From: Micromonospora peucetia
GTDB taxonomy: Bacteria; Actinomycetota; Actinomycetes; Mycobacteriales; Micromonosporaceae
Assembly (NCBI RefSeq): GCF_900091625.1
Contig: NZ_FMIC01000002.1
Location: 2,480,001 to 2,544,000, forward strand
Reading direction: 5' to 3'
DNA length: 64,000 nucleotides
Of the stretch, positions 27,749 to 35,566 are shown piece by piece; the stretch's first letter is position 1, and each line of letters opens with the position of its first letter. The translations under genes and the position numbers were made by a program. A model generated the notes under the pieces. The model did not search any database. It saw nothing but the letters and a program-made list of their open reading frames with translations, and was not told the origin of the DNA.

Positions 27749-28522
27749 ATGCCAGATGCGGGCCGTGCCCTGCCACGCAACGATCCGCGCCAGTACGACG
27801 ACCTGGCCGGCGAGTGGTGGCGGCCGGACGGGGCGTTCGCGATGCTGCACTGGCTGGCCGAGGCCCGCGCGGCGCTGGTGCCGACGGCGTCGCGCCCGGG
27901 GGCCCTCCTGGTCGACCTCGGCTGCGGTGCCGGGCTGCTCGCCCCGCACCTGGCCGGCCGGGGCTACCGGCACGTCGGTGTCGACCTCACCCGGTCGGCC
28001 CTGGAGCAGGCCTCCGCGCACGGGGTGACCGTCGTCAACGGCGACGTCACCGCCGTACCGCTGGCCGACGGCTGCGCCGACGTGGTCGCCGCGGGCGAGC
28101 TGCTGGAGCACGTGCCCGACTGGCGGCGCGCGGTGGCCGAGGCGTGCCGGCTGCTCCGGCCCGGTGGCCTGCTCGTCCTCGACACGTTGAACGACACGGC
28201 GCTGAGTCGGCTGCTCGCGGTGCGGATCGCCGAGCGGCTGCCCACCGTGCCGAAGGGCATCCATGATCCACGGTTGTTCGTGGACGCCCGGGCACTGGTG
28301 GCCGAGTGTGCCCGGCACGGGGTCGACCTGCGGCTGCGGGGCATCCGGCCGGGGGTGCCCGGACTGCTCGGCTGGCTGGCCCGCCGGATGCTCGCCGCCG
28401 GCCGTCCGTACGCGACCGTGGGCGACCAGCCGCGGGCGACGGTTGCCGGCCCGAAGCCGCGGATCGTGCCGACCTGGTCGACTGCCGTGCTCTACCAGGG
28501 GCGTGGTAACCGGAGCGGATAG
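27749..28522 (+). CDS. UbiG/UbiE-like SAM-dependent methyltransferase
   Basis: 257 residues. LLVDLGCGAGLLAPHLAGRG (SAM motif I, about residues 52-71), GVDLTRSALEQA, ADVVAAGELLEHVPDWRRAV and LLRPGGLLVLDTLN resemble 3-demethylubiquinone O-methyltransferases. IPTW-type ending PRIVPTWSTAVLYQGRG. In this block it probably methylates the hydroxyl of an alkylated resorcinol or hydroquinone (inference). Start at 27749; no strong ribosome-binding site, possibly leaderless. Confidence 0.85.
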   Translation: MPDAGRALPRNDPRQYDDLAGEWWRPDGAFAMLHWLAEARAALVPTASRPGALLVDLGCGAGLLAPHLAGRGYRHVGVDLTRSALEQASAHGVTVVNGDVTAVPLADGCADVVAAGELLEHVPDWRRAVAEACRLLRPGGLLVLDTLNDTALSRLLAVRIAERLPTVPKGIHDPRLFVDARALVAECARHGVDLRLRGIRPGVPGLLGWLARRMLAAGRPYATVGDQPRATVAGPKPRIVPTWSTAVLYQGRGNRSG

Positions 28523-28566
28523 CGGTGCCCGTCCCTGGGTAGGGAGAGGGCCGAGAAGGGGGCTGT

Positions 28567-29733
28567 ATGACGCAGCACGCGCTCCAGGCGGCTCGCCGCC
28601 TGGCGCCGAGGTTCGCCGCCCGGGCGGCGGAGCACGACCGGGACGGCTCGTTCCCGGTCGAGGACTTCCGGGACCTGCGCGAGGCGGGGCTCTTCGGCCT
28701 GATGGTCCCCACCGCGCTCGGCGGGGCGGGAGCGACGTTCGCCGAGTACGCGGCGGTCGCCACCGAGCTGGCCCGGGGCAACGGCGCGACGGCCCTGGTC
28801 TTCAACATGCACGCCTCGGTCACCGGTGCGCTCGGCGCGGTCACCGAGGACTTGGCCGAGGCGCTCGGAGTGCCGGACGAGGCGCTGGCCGCGCGGGACC
28901 GGCTGCTCACCGCCGCCGCCCAGGGCGCCTGGTACGCCGTGGCGATGAGCGAGCGCGGCGCCGGTGCCCGCCTCTCCCAGCTCAGCACCAGCTACGAGCC
29001 GGTCGACGGCGGTTGGCATCTCAAGGGCAGCAAGACGTTCTGTTCCGGGGCCGGGCACGCGGACGGCTACCTCGTTGCCGCCCGCAGTGCCGCCGACCAG
29101 TCGGTGGTCTCCCAGTTCCTGGTGCCGGCCGGCGAGGGGCTGACCGTCGAGCCCACCTGGGACTCGCTCGGCATGCGAGCGACCTCCTCGCACGACCTGC
29201 ACCTGGACGTGACCGTGCCGGCCGACCGGCTGCTCGGCGGCGTGGAGGGGCTGGCGCTGGTGATCGCCCAGCTCATGCCGCACTGGCTGGTGGCCAGCTA
29301 CGCCGCCGTCTACGTCGGGGTCGCCCGGGCGGCGGTCGACGCGGCGGCCGAGCACCTGAACGCCCGCAATCTCGCCCACCTTCCGGCGGTCCGGTCCCGC
29401 CTCGGCCGGGCCGACGCCGCGGTGGCTGCGGCCCAGCTGGTGGTCGCGGAGGCGGCCCGCCGGGTGGACGAGGCGCCGGGCGACGCGGAGACCAACCGCT
29501 GGGTCTGGCGGGCCAAACTGCTCGCCGGCACCACCGCCGCCGACGTGGCGGCGTCCGTGCTGGAGGCGGCCGGCACGTCCGCGACCCGGCGGGGGCACCC
29601 ACTGGAGCGGCTCTACCGGGACGCCCGCTGCGGTTCGCTGCACCCGGCGACGTCGGACGTCTGCGCGGACTGGCTCGGCGTCGCCGCGCTGGGCGGCGAC
29701 CCGGACCGCGACGCAACGGTTCCTCGTTGGTGA
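28567..29733 (+). CDS. Acyl-CoA dehydrogenase-like flavoprotein
   Basis: 388 residues. Acyl-CoA dehydrogenase fold: N-terminal helices (LREAGLFGLMVPTALGGAGA), AMSERGAGARLSQLSTSYEP (flavin-binding strand), GWHLKGSKTFCSGAGHADG, and WDSLGMRATSSHDLHLD. The C-terminal helices end EAAGTSATRRGHPLERLYRDARCGSLHPA, as in members related to the DszC/hydroxylase group. The ending RDARCGSLHPATSD and the aromatic-pathway context suggest a flavin monooxygenase or oxidase acting on the phenolic product rather than beta-oxidation (inference). AAGGGGG precedes the ATG. Confidence 0.85.
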   Translation: MTQHALQAARRLAPRFAARAAEHDRDGSFPVEDFRDLREAGLFGLMVPTALGGAGATFAEYAAVATELARGNGATALVFNMHASVTGALGAVTEDLAEALGVPDEALAARDRLLTAAAQGAWYAVAMSERGAGARLSQLSTSYEPVDGGWHLKGSKTFCSGAGHADGYLVAARSAADQSVVSQFLVPAGEGLTVEPTWDSLGMRATSSHDLHLDVTVPADRLLGGVEGLALVIAQLMPHWLVASYAAVYVGVARAAVDAAAEHLNARNLAHLPAVRSRLGRADAAVAAAQLVVAEAARRVDEAPGDAETNRWVWRAKLLAGTTAADVAASVLEAAGTSATRRGHPLERLYRDARCGSLHPATSDVCADWLGVAALGGDPDRDATVPRW

Positions 29734-29827
29734 GCGTGGAGAGTTCGCCGGGGCGACGGACGTGCGGGCCCACGAGGCGCAAGCCCCGTCCAGGGACGGG
29801 GTACGCAGGGCAGGACGAGAGGTGGGC

Positions 29828-30880
29828 ATGGTGGCCGTACCGGTGATCGCGGGGCTGGGGACGGCGCACCCGCCGTCGGCCGCGCAGGACGACCTGTGGG
29901 AGGGCTTCTTCTCGAAGCACTTCTCCGGCAGCACGCGGGCGCTGGCGCAGCGGATCTTCGCGCACTCGGGGGTCACCCACCGGCAGGCCGCCGTGAACCC
30001 CCTGCTGGAGGACGTCTCCGACTGGCCGACGGAGCGGCGGATGCGCCGCTACCTGGTCGAGGCGCTGCCGCTGGGCAAGGAGGCGGTGGGCCGGGCGTTG
30101 ACCGCCGCCGGCCTGTCCGCCGGCGACGTCGGGCTCTTCGTGGTCTGCTCGTGCACCGGGTACGCCACCCCCGGGCTGGACATCCTGCTGGCCCGGGACC
30201 TGGGCATGGCGCCGGACACGCAGCGCATCTTCGTGGGGCACATGGGCTGTTATGCCGCACTGCCGGGGCTGGGTGCGGCGAGCGACTTCGTCACCGCCCG
30301 GGGCCGGCCGGCGCTGCTGCTCTGCGCGGAGCTGACCAGCCTGCACATCCAGCCCTCCAGTGCCCGGGTGGACACCCAGCAGATCGTCTCCCACGCGCTC
30401 TTCTCGGACGCCGCGGTCGCCGCCGTGGTCGTCCCCGACGGCCGGGGGTACGCGCTGCGCGAGGTCACCTCCGTCACGGACACCTCGACGGCCGACCACA
30501 TGACCTGGGACGTCACCGACACCGGCTTCCGGATGGGGTTGTCGCCGAAGGTGCCGGCGGTGCTCTCCACGCACGTCCGGGGCCTGGTGGACGGCCTGCT
30601 GGCCCGGCACGGCACGACGCTGTCCGAGGTGGACGGCTGGGCGGCGCACCCGGGCGGTCCGCGCATCCTCAACGTGGTCGAGCGGGAGCTGGCGCTGCCT
30701 CCGGAAGGGCTGGCGGCGTCCCGGGCGACGCTGGACGAGCACGGTAACTGCTCGTCGCCGACGGTGCTGCTGATCCTCGACCGGTTGCGCCGGGCCGCGT
30801 CGCCGCCCCGACGGGTGGTGATGCTGGCGTTCGGCCCCGGCCTGACCCTCTACGCCGCGCTGCTCGAACGACAGGAGTGA
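29828..30880 (+). CDS. Type III polyketide synthase
   Basis: 350 residues, chalcone-synthase fold. Catalytic triad visible: Cys141 in VGHMGCYAALPGLG, His274 in WAAHPGGPRIL, Asn307 in EHGNCSSPTVL. LFVVCSCTGYATPGLD and the final AFGPGLTLYAALLER are family motifs. It condenses an acyl-CoA starter with malonyl-CoA; the neighbours suggest an alkylresorcinol-type product. The ATG at 29828 follows GAGAGGTGGGC; an in-frame ATG/GTG upstream at 29762 would add 22 residues not seen in the family. It ends the plus-strand block, 31 bases before the next gene. Confidence 0.93.
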   Translation: MVAVPVIAGLGTAHPPSAAQDDLWEGFFSKHFSGSTRALAQRIFAHSGVTHRQAAVNPLLEDVSDWPTERRMRRYLVEALPLGKEAVGRALTAAGLSAGDVGLFVVCSCTGYATPGLDILLARDLGMAPDTQRIFVGHMGCYAALPGLGAASDFVTARGRPALLLCAELTSLHIQPSSARVDTQQIVSHALFSDAAVAAVVVPDGRGYALREVTSVTDTSTADHMTWDVTDTGFRMGLSPKVPAVLSTHVRGLVDGLLARHGTTLSEVDGWAAHPGGPRILNVVERELALPPEGLAASRATLDEHGNCSSPTVLLILDRLRRAASPPRRVVMLAFGPGLTLYAALLERQE

Positions 30881-30899
30881 TCTGTTCACGCGCCGCGGT

Positions 30900-30905
30900 T
30901 ACCCT
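30900..30905 (+). promoter_or_regulatory. Leaderless -10 box TACCCT
   Basis: TACCCT followed by 6 bases and the ATG at 30912, with no ribosome-binding site. It separates this gene transcriptionally from the type III PKS block. Confidence 0.5.
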
Positions 30906-30911
30906 CTGGTA

Positions 30912-31631
30912 ATGAACGTCGATGTGGCAGATCGGCCGGAATCCGGGCCGGACGCCGGTGAGCACGCGACTCCCGTCGGGGCCGACGACCGGCTGCGCAC
31001 CGCGGTGCTGGCCATGGTGGGGCTGGCGGCACTGGTCGGGGGTGGCTGGTGGTGGCAGGCGGAGGCGCCCCGCACCGGCCCCGTGGCGACCGTGCCGAGC
31101 GCCGCACCCGAGGTCGGGGCCCGGCTGGGAGCCCCGCCGGAAGCCCGCGTCCGGTTCGTCGTGCCGGAGGGGTCCGGACGACCCGTCAGCTTCTGGGTCG
31201 ATCCGAGCAGCGGTGCCGCGTACCGGACGGATCCGAACACCGGCGCCACGGTCCGGACGGACGTCGACGTGCGGGAGCCGCGCCGCCTCCTGGCCGGGCT
31301 GCTCGACGAGCGCGCGCGTACTCGCAGGCTGGACAGCTATCCCGACCCGGTCTGGACCGCCCAGGCCGTGCTCAGCCCGCCGCAAGGGCTCGTCAGGCAT
31401 GCCGCCGCCGAGGGCGGGGCCCGTCACCTGCTCCAGTACCGCTGCGTCGGGCCGGGCGAGCTGCTGATCGTGATCGACGGGGCCCGGGCGGCGGACCCGA
31501 TCACCAGCGCCTGCGACGGCTCGGTCCACTCGACGGAGGTCGTCGGGAGGGGCGGGCCGTTCCAGGTCTCGCTGTCGAGCGCCAACGCCGAGCGGCTCCG
31601 GGTCGAGGCGCAACTGGTCGCCATCCCCTGA
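30912..31631 (+). CDS. Single-pass membrane protein (unknown)
   Basis: 239 residues. A hydrophobic helix (TAVLAMVGLAALVGGGWWW, about residues 30-48) is followed by an extracytoplasmic part with VRFVVPEGSGRPVSFWVDPSS and a tyrosine/proline-rich middle, ending VSLSSANAERLRVEAQLVAIP. One cysteine pair (YRCVGPGE, SACDGSV) could form a disulfide. No family is recognised. It is the last plus-strand gene before the redoxin-like gene and has its own leaderless promoter. Confidence 0.7.
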   Translation: MNVDVADRPESGPDAGEHATPVGADDRLRTAVLAMVGLAALVGGGWWWQAEAPRTGPVATVPSAAPEVGARLGAPPEARVRFVVPEGSGRPVSFWVDPSSGAAYRTDPNTGATVRTDVDVREPRRLLAGLLDERARTRRLDSYPDPVWTAQAVLSPPQGLVRHAAAEGGARHLLQYRCVGPGELLIVIDGARAADPITSACDGSVHSTEVVGRGGPFQVSLSSANAERLRVEAQLVAIP

Positions 31632-31719
31632 CACCGTCTCCCCGCCTGCCTCGTTGTCAGGAAGGGCCCCCGCACATCAGAATCCGTCAGTAGGGGCGCC
31701 TCATTTCAGGCGGTGCGGC

Positions 31720-32403
31720 TCAGCGGGCGAGGTGGGCCAGTTCGGCGCGGTAGTCCTCGGCGGAGCGCACCTCGGGCACCACCTTGACGAGGACGCCGGC
31801 CCGGTCCACCAGCAGCGCGGTGGCGACGCCCGGGGTGGCCGGCAGGTGCAGGAACGCGCGCAGCCCGCCGGCCGGGTCGGCGAGCGCTCGTACGCTGGCC
31901 CCGGGCGGCGGCGTGAAGCGTAGGGGTCGGTCGCCGGCGACGGTGACCAGCGTGACGCCGGCCGGCACCAGGGCGGTGGCGGTGGCCACGTCGTCGGGGC
32001 AGGAGCAGCCGTCGACCAGGATGATCATCATCGGCACCAGTCCGCGCAGGGGCACCGGTGACTGGCCCGCGTCGACCAGGTCCAGCGCGGGCAGCGGCCG
32101 CCCGGTCGGCCCGGCCGGTGGCGCGTACGGGCTGGTGGCCGGTGCCGGGGTGGACCGGGGCCAGGTGACCGCCGCGAGGCCGGCGAGGGTGGTCAGCACC
32201 GCCACCAACAGGACCAGCAGGGGCAGGGCGAGCGAGGGCCGGGCTGGCGGAGACGGGGTGGCGCGGCGGGGCGTGCCGCGCAGTTCGCGGCGGATCTGTT
32301 CGGCGTCGGCAGCCAGGGCGGAGGCGTCGTCCGGCACGACCACCCGACCCCATTCCGGTGGCAGGTCGGGCAGTCCGGGGCCGTCTGCGTCGGGCTTGCC
32401 CAT
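31720..32403 (-). CDS. Membrane-anchored redoxin-like protein with CxC
   Basis: 227 residues. A ~60-residue cytoplasmic segment with a short coiled coil is followed by a TM helix (LALPLLVLLVAVLTTLAGLAAV, about 58-79), a Pro/Thr linker, and a thioredoxin-like domain: PALDLVDAGQSPVPLRGL, MIILVDGCSCPDDVATA (Cys-Ser-Cys at the active-site position), VTLVTVAGD, and ATALLVDRAGVLVKVVPE. The layout matches membrane-tethered redoxins facing outward. CxC instead of CxxC suggests altered redox chemistry or a degenerate site (inference). ATG at 32403. Confidence 0.65.
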   Translation of the reverse strand: MGKPDADGPGLPDLPPEWGRVVVPDDASALAADAEQIRRELRGTPRRATPSPPARPSLALPLLVLLVAVLTTLAGLAAVTWPRSTPAPATSPYAPPAGPTGRPLPALDLVDAGQSPVPLRGLVPMMIILVDGCSCPDDVATATALVPAGVTLVTVAGDRPLRFTPPPGASVRALADPAGGLRAFLHLPATPGVATALLVDRAGVLVKVVPEVRSAEDYRAELAHLAR

Positions 32404-32730
32404 CGGACCCCCAGGACGTACTCGGCGAGCGGACAGCGGCTCGACCTCCAGCGTCCCGCACGGGGCGGGCTGCCGCTACACCTGGGCGCATACCCGGCCG
32501 GCGGGCTACCATGGGAGGAGCGCATAGCCCTTGATCTCGACGTTCGCGCCACTCGTACCGGGACGTCATCCAAGCGTTACGGAGCGTGGTCGACCCACCG
32601 GTTTGGCGGCCTGTCAAGCTTAAGAAATACCTCTCACAGGGCCCCTGAGCTGCGCCAACGGTCAGGACAGCGGTGAGACATCGGTGCCTGAGCGTGTTAC
32701 CCTAGACACAGCGAAAGGGGTTTCGAACCT
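32404..32730. other. Divergent intergenic region upstream of carD
   Basis: 327 bases without a gene. It holds the carD promoter, with a TACCCT -10 candidate at 32698-32703, and AAAGGGG (32714-32720) as the carD ribosome-binding site. An AT-richer stretch near 32617-32637 (CTTAAGAAATACCTC) may be a further promoter or regulator site. Nothing else is evident. Confidence 0.5.
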
Positions 32731-33216
32731 ATGGTTTTCAGTGTCGGCGAGACCGTTGTTTACCCCCACCACGGGGCCGCACTCATCGAGGCAATCGAGA
32801 CTCGGGTCATTAAGGGCGAGCCTAAGCAATACCTCGTCTTGAAGGTCGCGCAGGGTGACCTGACGGTCCGGGTGCCCGCCGAGAACGCCGAGATCGTGGG
32901 CGTGCGCGAGGTGGTCGGCGAAGAGGGCCTCGGCAAGGTCTTCGACGTGCTCCGTGCACCGCACACCGAGGAGCCGACCAACTGGTCGCGGCGTTACAAG
33001 GCGAATCTGGAGAAGCTGGCCTCCGGTAACCCGCTGAAGGTCGCCGAGGTCGTTCGTGACCTGTGGCGTCGGGAGCGGGAGCGGGGTCTTTCCGCGGGTG
33101 AGAAGCGCATGCTCGCAAAGGCCCGCGACATTCTCGTCGGCGAGGTCGCGCTGGCCGAGAAGAGCACCAAGGACGAGGCGGAGACGCTGCTCGACAAGGT
33201 CCTCACCGAGGCCTAG
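32731..33216 (+). CDS. carD: CarD-family RNA polymerase-binding regulator
   Basis: 161 residues. The N-terminal RNA-polymerase interaction domain ([21 protein letters not shown], with [21 protein letters not shown]) is followed by a helical DNA-binding domain containing [18 protein letters not shown], whose Trp stabilises the upstream edge of the transcription bubble in mycobacterial CarD. It stabilises open complexes at rRNA and other promoters. The carD-ispD-ispF order is conserved in actinobacteria. Confidence 0.96.
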   Translation: MVFSVGETVVYPHHGAALIEAIETRVIKGEPKQYLVLKVAQGDLTVRVPAENAEIVGVREVVGEEGLGKVFDVLRAPHTEEPTNWSRRYKANLEKLASGNPLKVAEVVRDLWRRERERGLSAGEKRMLAKARDILVGEVALAEKSTKDEAETLLDKVLTEA

Positions 33217-33272
33217 TCCCCACAGCATCGTCGTACCCGATTCGTAGTGAACAAACCAACGAGGACCGCGAC

Positions 33273-33968
33273 GTGACCGCGCAGCTCAATCCGCGCGGTG
33301 ACGTCGCGGTCCTCGTGCCTGCGGCCGGTGCCGGCGTACGGCTCGGTCCCGGCGGGCCCAAGGCGTTGCGTCTGCTCGGCGGAGAGCCCCTGCTGGTGCA
33401 CGCGGTCCGCCGGCTCGCCGCCGCCCCGTCGGTGCACACCATCGTCGTGGCCGCCCCGGCCGCCGAGGTGACGGCGGTGCGCGACCTGCTGGCCCCGGTC
33501 GCCCCGGTGACCGTGGTGCCCGGTGGGGCCGAGCGGCAGGCGTCGGTGGCTGCCGCCCTCGCGGCGGTGCCCGCCGGCCCGGAGATCGTCCTCGTGCACG
33601 ACGCCGCCCGGGCGCTGACCCCGTCCGACCTGGTGGAATCCGTCGCGGCGGCCGTGCGCGCCGGGCGTGACGCGGTGATTCCGGTGCTCCCCGTCGTCGA
33701 CACGATCAAGGAGGTCGGCGTCGACGAGGTCGTCCTCGGCACCGTCGACCGCTCCGCGCTGCGGGCGGTGCAGACCCCGCAGGGCTTCCGCCGGGCGGTG
33801 CTGACGGCCGCACACGCCGCCGCGGGCGACCCGCTCACCGACGACGCCGGCCTGGTCGAGAAACAGGGTGTCCCGGTGTCCTGCGTCCCCGGCTCGGAGT
33901 ACGCGCTGAAGATCACCCGTCCGTTCGACCTGGCGCTGGCCGAGCACCTGCTGGTCACCGGCGGTTGA
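33273..33968 (+). CDS. ispD: 2-C-methyl-D-erythritol 4-phosphate cytidylyltransferase
   Basis: 231 residues. MEP isoprenoid pathway enzyme making CDP-methylerythritol. Motifs: [20 protein letters not shown] (nucleotide-binding), [29 protein letters not shown], and [13 protein letters not shown] at 33273 with ACGAGGAC upstream. It is followed by ispF, supplying isoprenoids that the UbiA enzyme at 27 kb could use. Confidence 0.95.
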   Translation: MTAQLNPRGDVAVLVPAAGAGVRLGPGGPKALRLLGGEPLLVHAVRRLAAAPSVHTIVVAAPAAEVTAVRDLLAPVAPVTVVPGGAERQASVAAALAAVPAGPEIVLVHDAARALTPSDLVESVAAAVRAGRDAVIPVLPVVDTIKEVGVDEVVLGTVDRSALRAVQTPQGFRRAVLTAAHAAAGDPLTDDAGLVEKQGVPVSCVPGSEYALKITRPFDLALAEHLLVTGG

Positions 33969-33972
33969 CGCG

Positions 33973-33978
33973 TACCCT
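33973..33978 (+). promoter_or_regulatory. Leaderless -10 box TACCCT for ispF
   Basis: TACCCT is followed by 6 bases and the ATG at 33985, only 5-10 bases after the ispD stop; ispF therefore may be transcribed separately. Confidence 0.45.
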
Positions 33979-33984
33979 CTTCGC

Positions 33985-34467
33985 ATGATCGTTCCCCGGG
34001 TGGCCATCGGCACCGACGTGCACGCCTTCGAGGCGGGCCGGCCGTGCTGGGTGGCCGGGCTGCACTGGCCCGACCAGGATGGCCTGGCCGGGCACTCGGA
34101 CGCCGACGTGGCCGCGCACGCCGCCTGCAACGCGCTGCTCTCGGCAGCCGGCCTCGGGGACCTCGGCGCGAACTTCGGGGTGGGTCAGCCCGAGTGGGCC
34201 GGCGCGTCGGGCGTCGCCCTGCTCGCCGAGAGTGCCCGGCGGGTGCGGGCTGCCGGCTACGCGATCGGCAACGTGTCCGTGCAGGTGATCGGCAACCGGC
34301 CCAAGATCGGGCCGCGCCGTGCGGAGGCCCAGCGGGTGCTCTCCGAGGCGGTCGGTGCGCCGGTGACCGTCTCCGCGGCCACCACCGACGGCCTCGGGTT
34401 CGCCGGGCGCGGCGAGGGACTCACCGGCATCGCGGTGGCCCTGGTGTACGACGCTCCGGCCGCCTAG
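33985..34467 (+). CDS. ispF: 2-C-methyl-D-erythritol 2,4-cyclodiphosphate synthase
   Basis: 160 residues. Zinc ligands in IGTDVHAF and [15 protein letters not shown], then [19 protein letters not shown] and [17 protein letters not shown], are the family signatures. It cyclises CDP-methylerythritol phosphate in the MEP pathway, two steps after IspD. Leaderless start at 33985. Confidence 0.95.
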   Translation: MIVPRVAIGTDVHAFEAGRPCWVAGLHWPDQDGLAGHSDADVAAHAACNALLSAAGLGDLGANFGVGQPEWAGASGVALLAESARRVRAAGYAIGNVSVQVIGNRPKIGPRRAEAQRVLSEAVGAPVTVSAATTDGLGFAGRGEGLTGIAVALVYDAPAA

Positions 34468-34470
34468 GCT
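34465..34470 (+). promoter_or_regulatory. Leaderless -10 box TAGGCT for the TPR gene
   Basis: TAGGCT ends 7 bases before the ATG at 34478 and overlaps the ispF stop. Confidence 0.45.
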
Positions 34471-34477
34471 CGCCGCG

Positions 34478-35503
34478 ATGTCCAGCGACGCCACCTCCGA
34501 CCGGTCCGCCGCCGACGGCTACCTCCAGCGCGCCCAGCTCCTCGCCGAGCTGGGTCGCTACGACGAGGCCGCGGCCGAGGTCTCCTACGCCGTGGCCCTG
34601 GACCCGTCCGACGCCGGGGCGCTGACCATGCTGTCCCGGGTCCACCTCGCGGCCGACCGGCCGGCGGAGGCGCTCACCGTCGCCGACGCCGCAGTCGCCG
34701 CCGCCCCGGACAGCGTTCCGGCGCTGGTCGCCCGCGCCCTCGCTCTGGGCGATCTGGAGGAGTACGTCGAGGCGGCCCGTACCGCCGACCGGATCCTGGC
34801 GTTGGGTCCCGACGACGCGTACGCACAGAGCAGCGCGGCGGCGATCCTGGCCGGCTCGCGCAACGGGCAGCCGGCGCTGAACGCGGCCTGGCGCGGGGTC
34901 GAGCTGGCTCCCGAGAACCCCCAGGCGCACCTGGTGCTCGGCCTGGTGTCGGCCAACATGCAGATGTTCGACATGGCCGAGCGCGCCTACCGGGAGGCGC
35001 TCCGGCTGGACCCGCAGCTCGCCGAGGCCCGGCACGACATCGGGGTGCTGCGGCTGGAGCAGCGGCGCTGGAGTGAGGCGCTGGAACACCTCGCCGAGGC
35101 CGCCGCGATGAGCCCCGGCCGGGTCGACTCCGGCCGGACCATCTCGATCGGCCTGCGTCAGCTCGTGGTCTACGGCGCGGGCTGGACGATGATCACTGCC
35201 GTGCTGATCGCCTGCATGGCGTCGGGCAGCGCGGGGCTGTCCCGGTTCGCGGCGGCGTTCGCGGCCCTAGGCGGGGCCCTGGTGGTCTGGCGCTTCGCCG
35301 CCAAGCTGCCCGGGCTGACCCGGACCATCCTGCCGAGCCTGCTGCGCTCCGACCGGGTTCTCGCGCTGGCCGTTTACGCGGCGGCCGCCGCGCCGGCGCT
35401 GGTCCTGCTCTACGCCCTGGTCGGCACCCCGTGGCCGTTGGTCCTCGCCATCGGCACGGCGGCTGCGGCGGAACTCGCCGTCCTCTCCCGTGCCACGGTG
35501 TGA
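34478..35503 (+). CDS. TPR-repeat protein with C-terminal membrane segments
   Basis: 341 residues. The N-terminal ~190 residues contain tetratricopeptide repeats (YLQRAQLLAELGRYDEAAAEVS, MAERAYREALRLDPQLAEARH). Four hydrophobic segments follow (WTMITAVLIACMASGSAG, FAAAFAALGGALVVWRFAA, VLALAVYAAAAAPALVLLYAL, WPLVLAIGTAAAAELAVL). TPR modules bind partner proteins, here probably at the cytoplasmic membrane face. Function unknown. It ends 63 bases from the convergent thiopeptide cluster. Confidence 0.8.
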   Translation: MSSDATSDRSAADGYLQRAQLLAELGRYDEAAAEVSYAVALDPSDAGALTMLSRVHLAADRPAEALTVADAAVAAAPDSVPALVARALALGDLEEYVEAARTADRILALGPDDAYAQSSAAAILAGSRNGQPALNAAWRGVELAPENPQAHLVLGLVSANMQMFDMAERAYREALRLDPQLAEARHDIGVLRLEQRRWSEALEHLAEAAAMSPGRVDSGRTISIGLRQLVVYGAGWTMITAVLIACMASGSAGLSRFAAAFAALGGALVVWRFAAKLPGLTRTILPSLLRSDRVLALAVYAAAAAPALVLLYALVGTPWPLVLAIGTAAAAELAVLSRATV

Positions 35504-35566
35504 GCCGGAACCGACCAGTCGGTACCGCCTGAGCCGCCGGCTGGCCGGAGGATTTCCCATTTCCCC

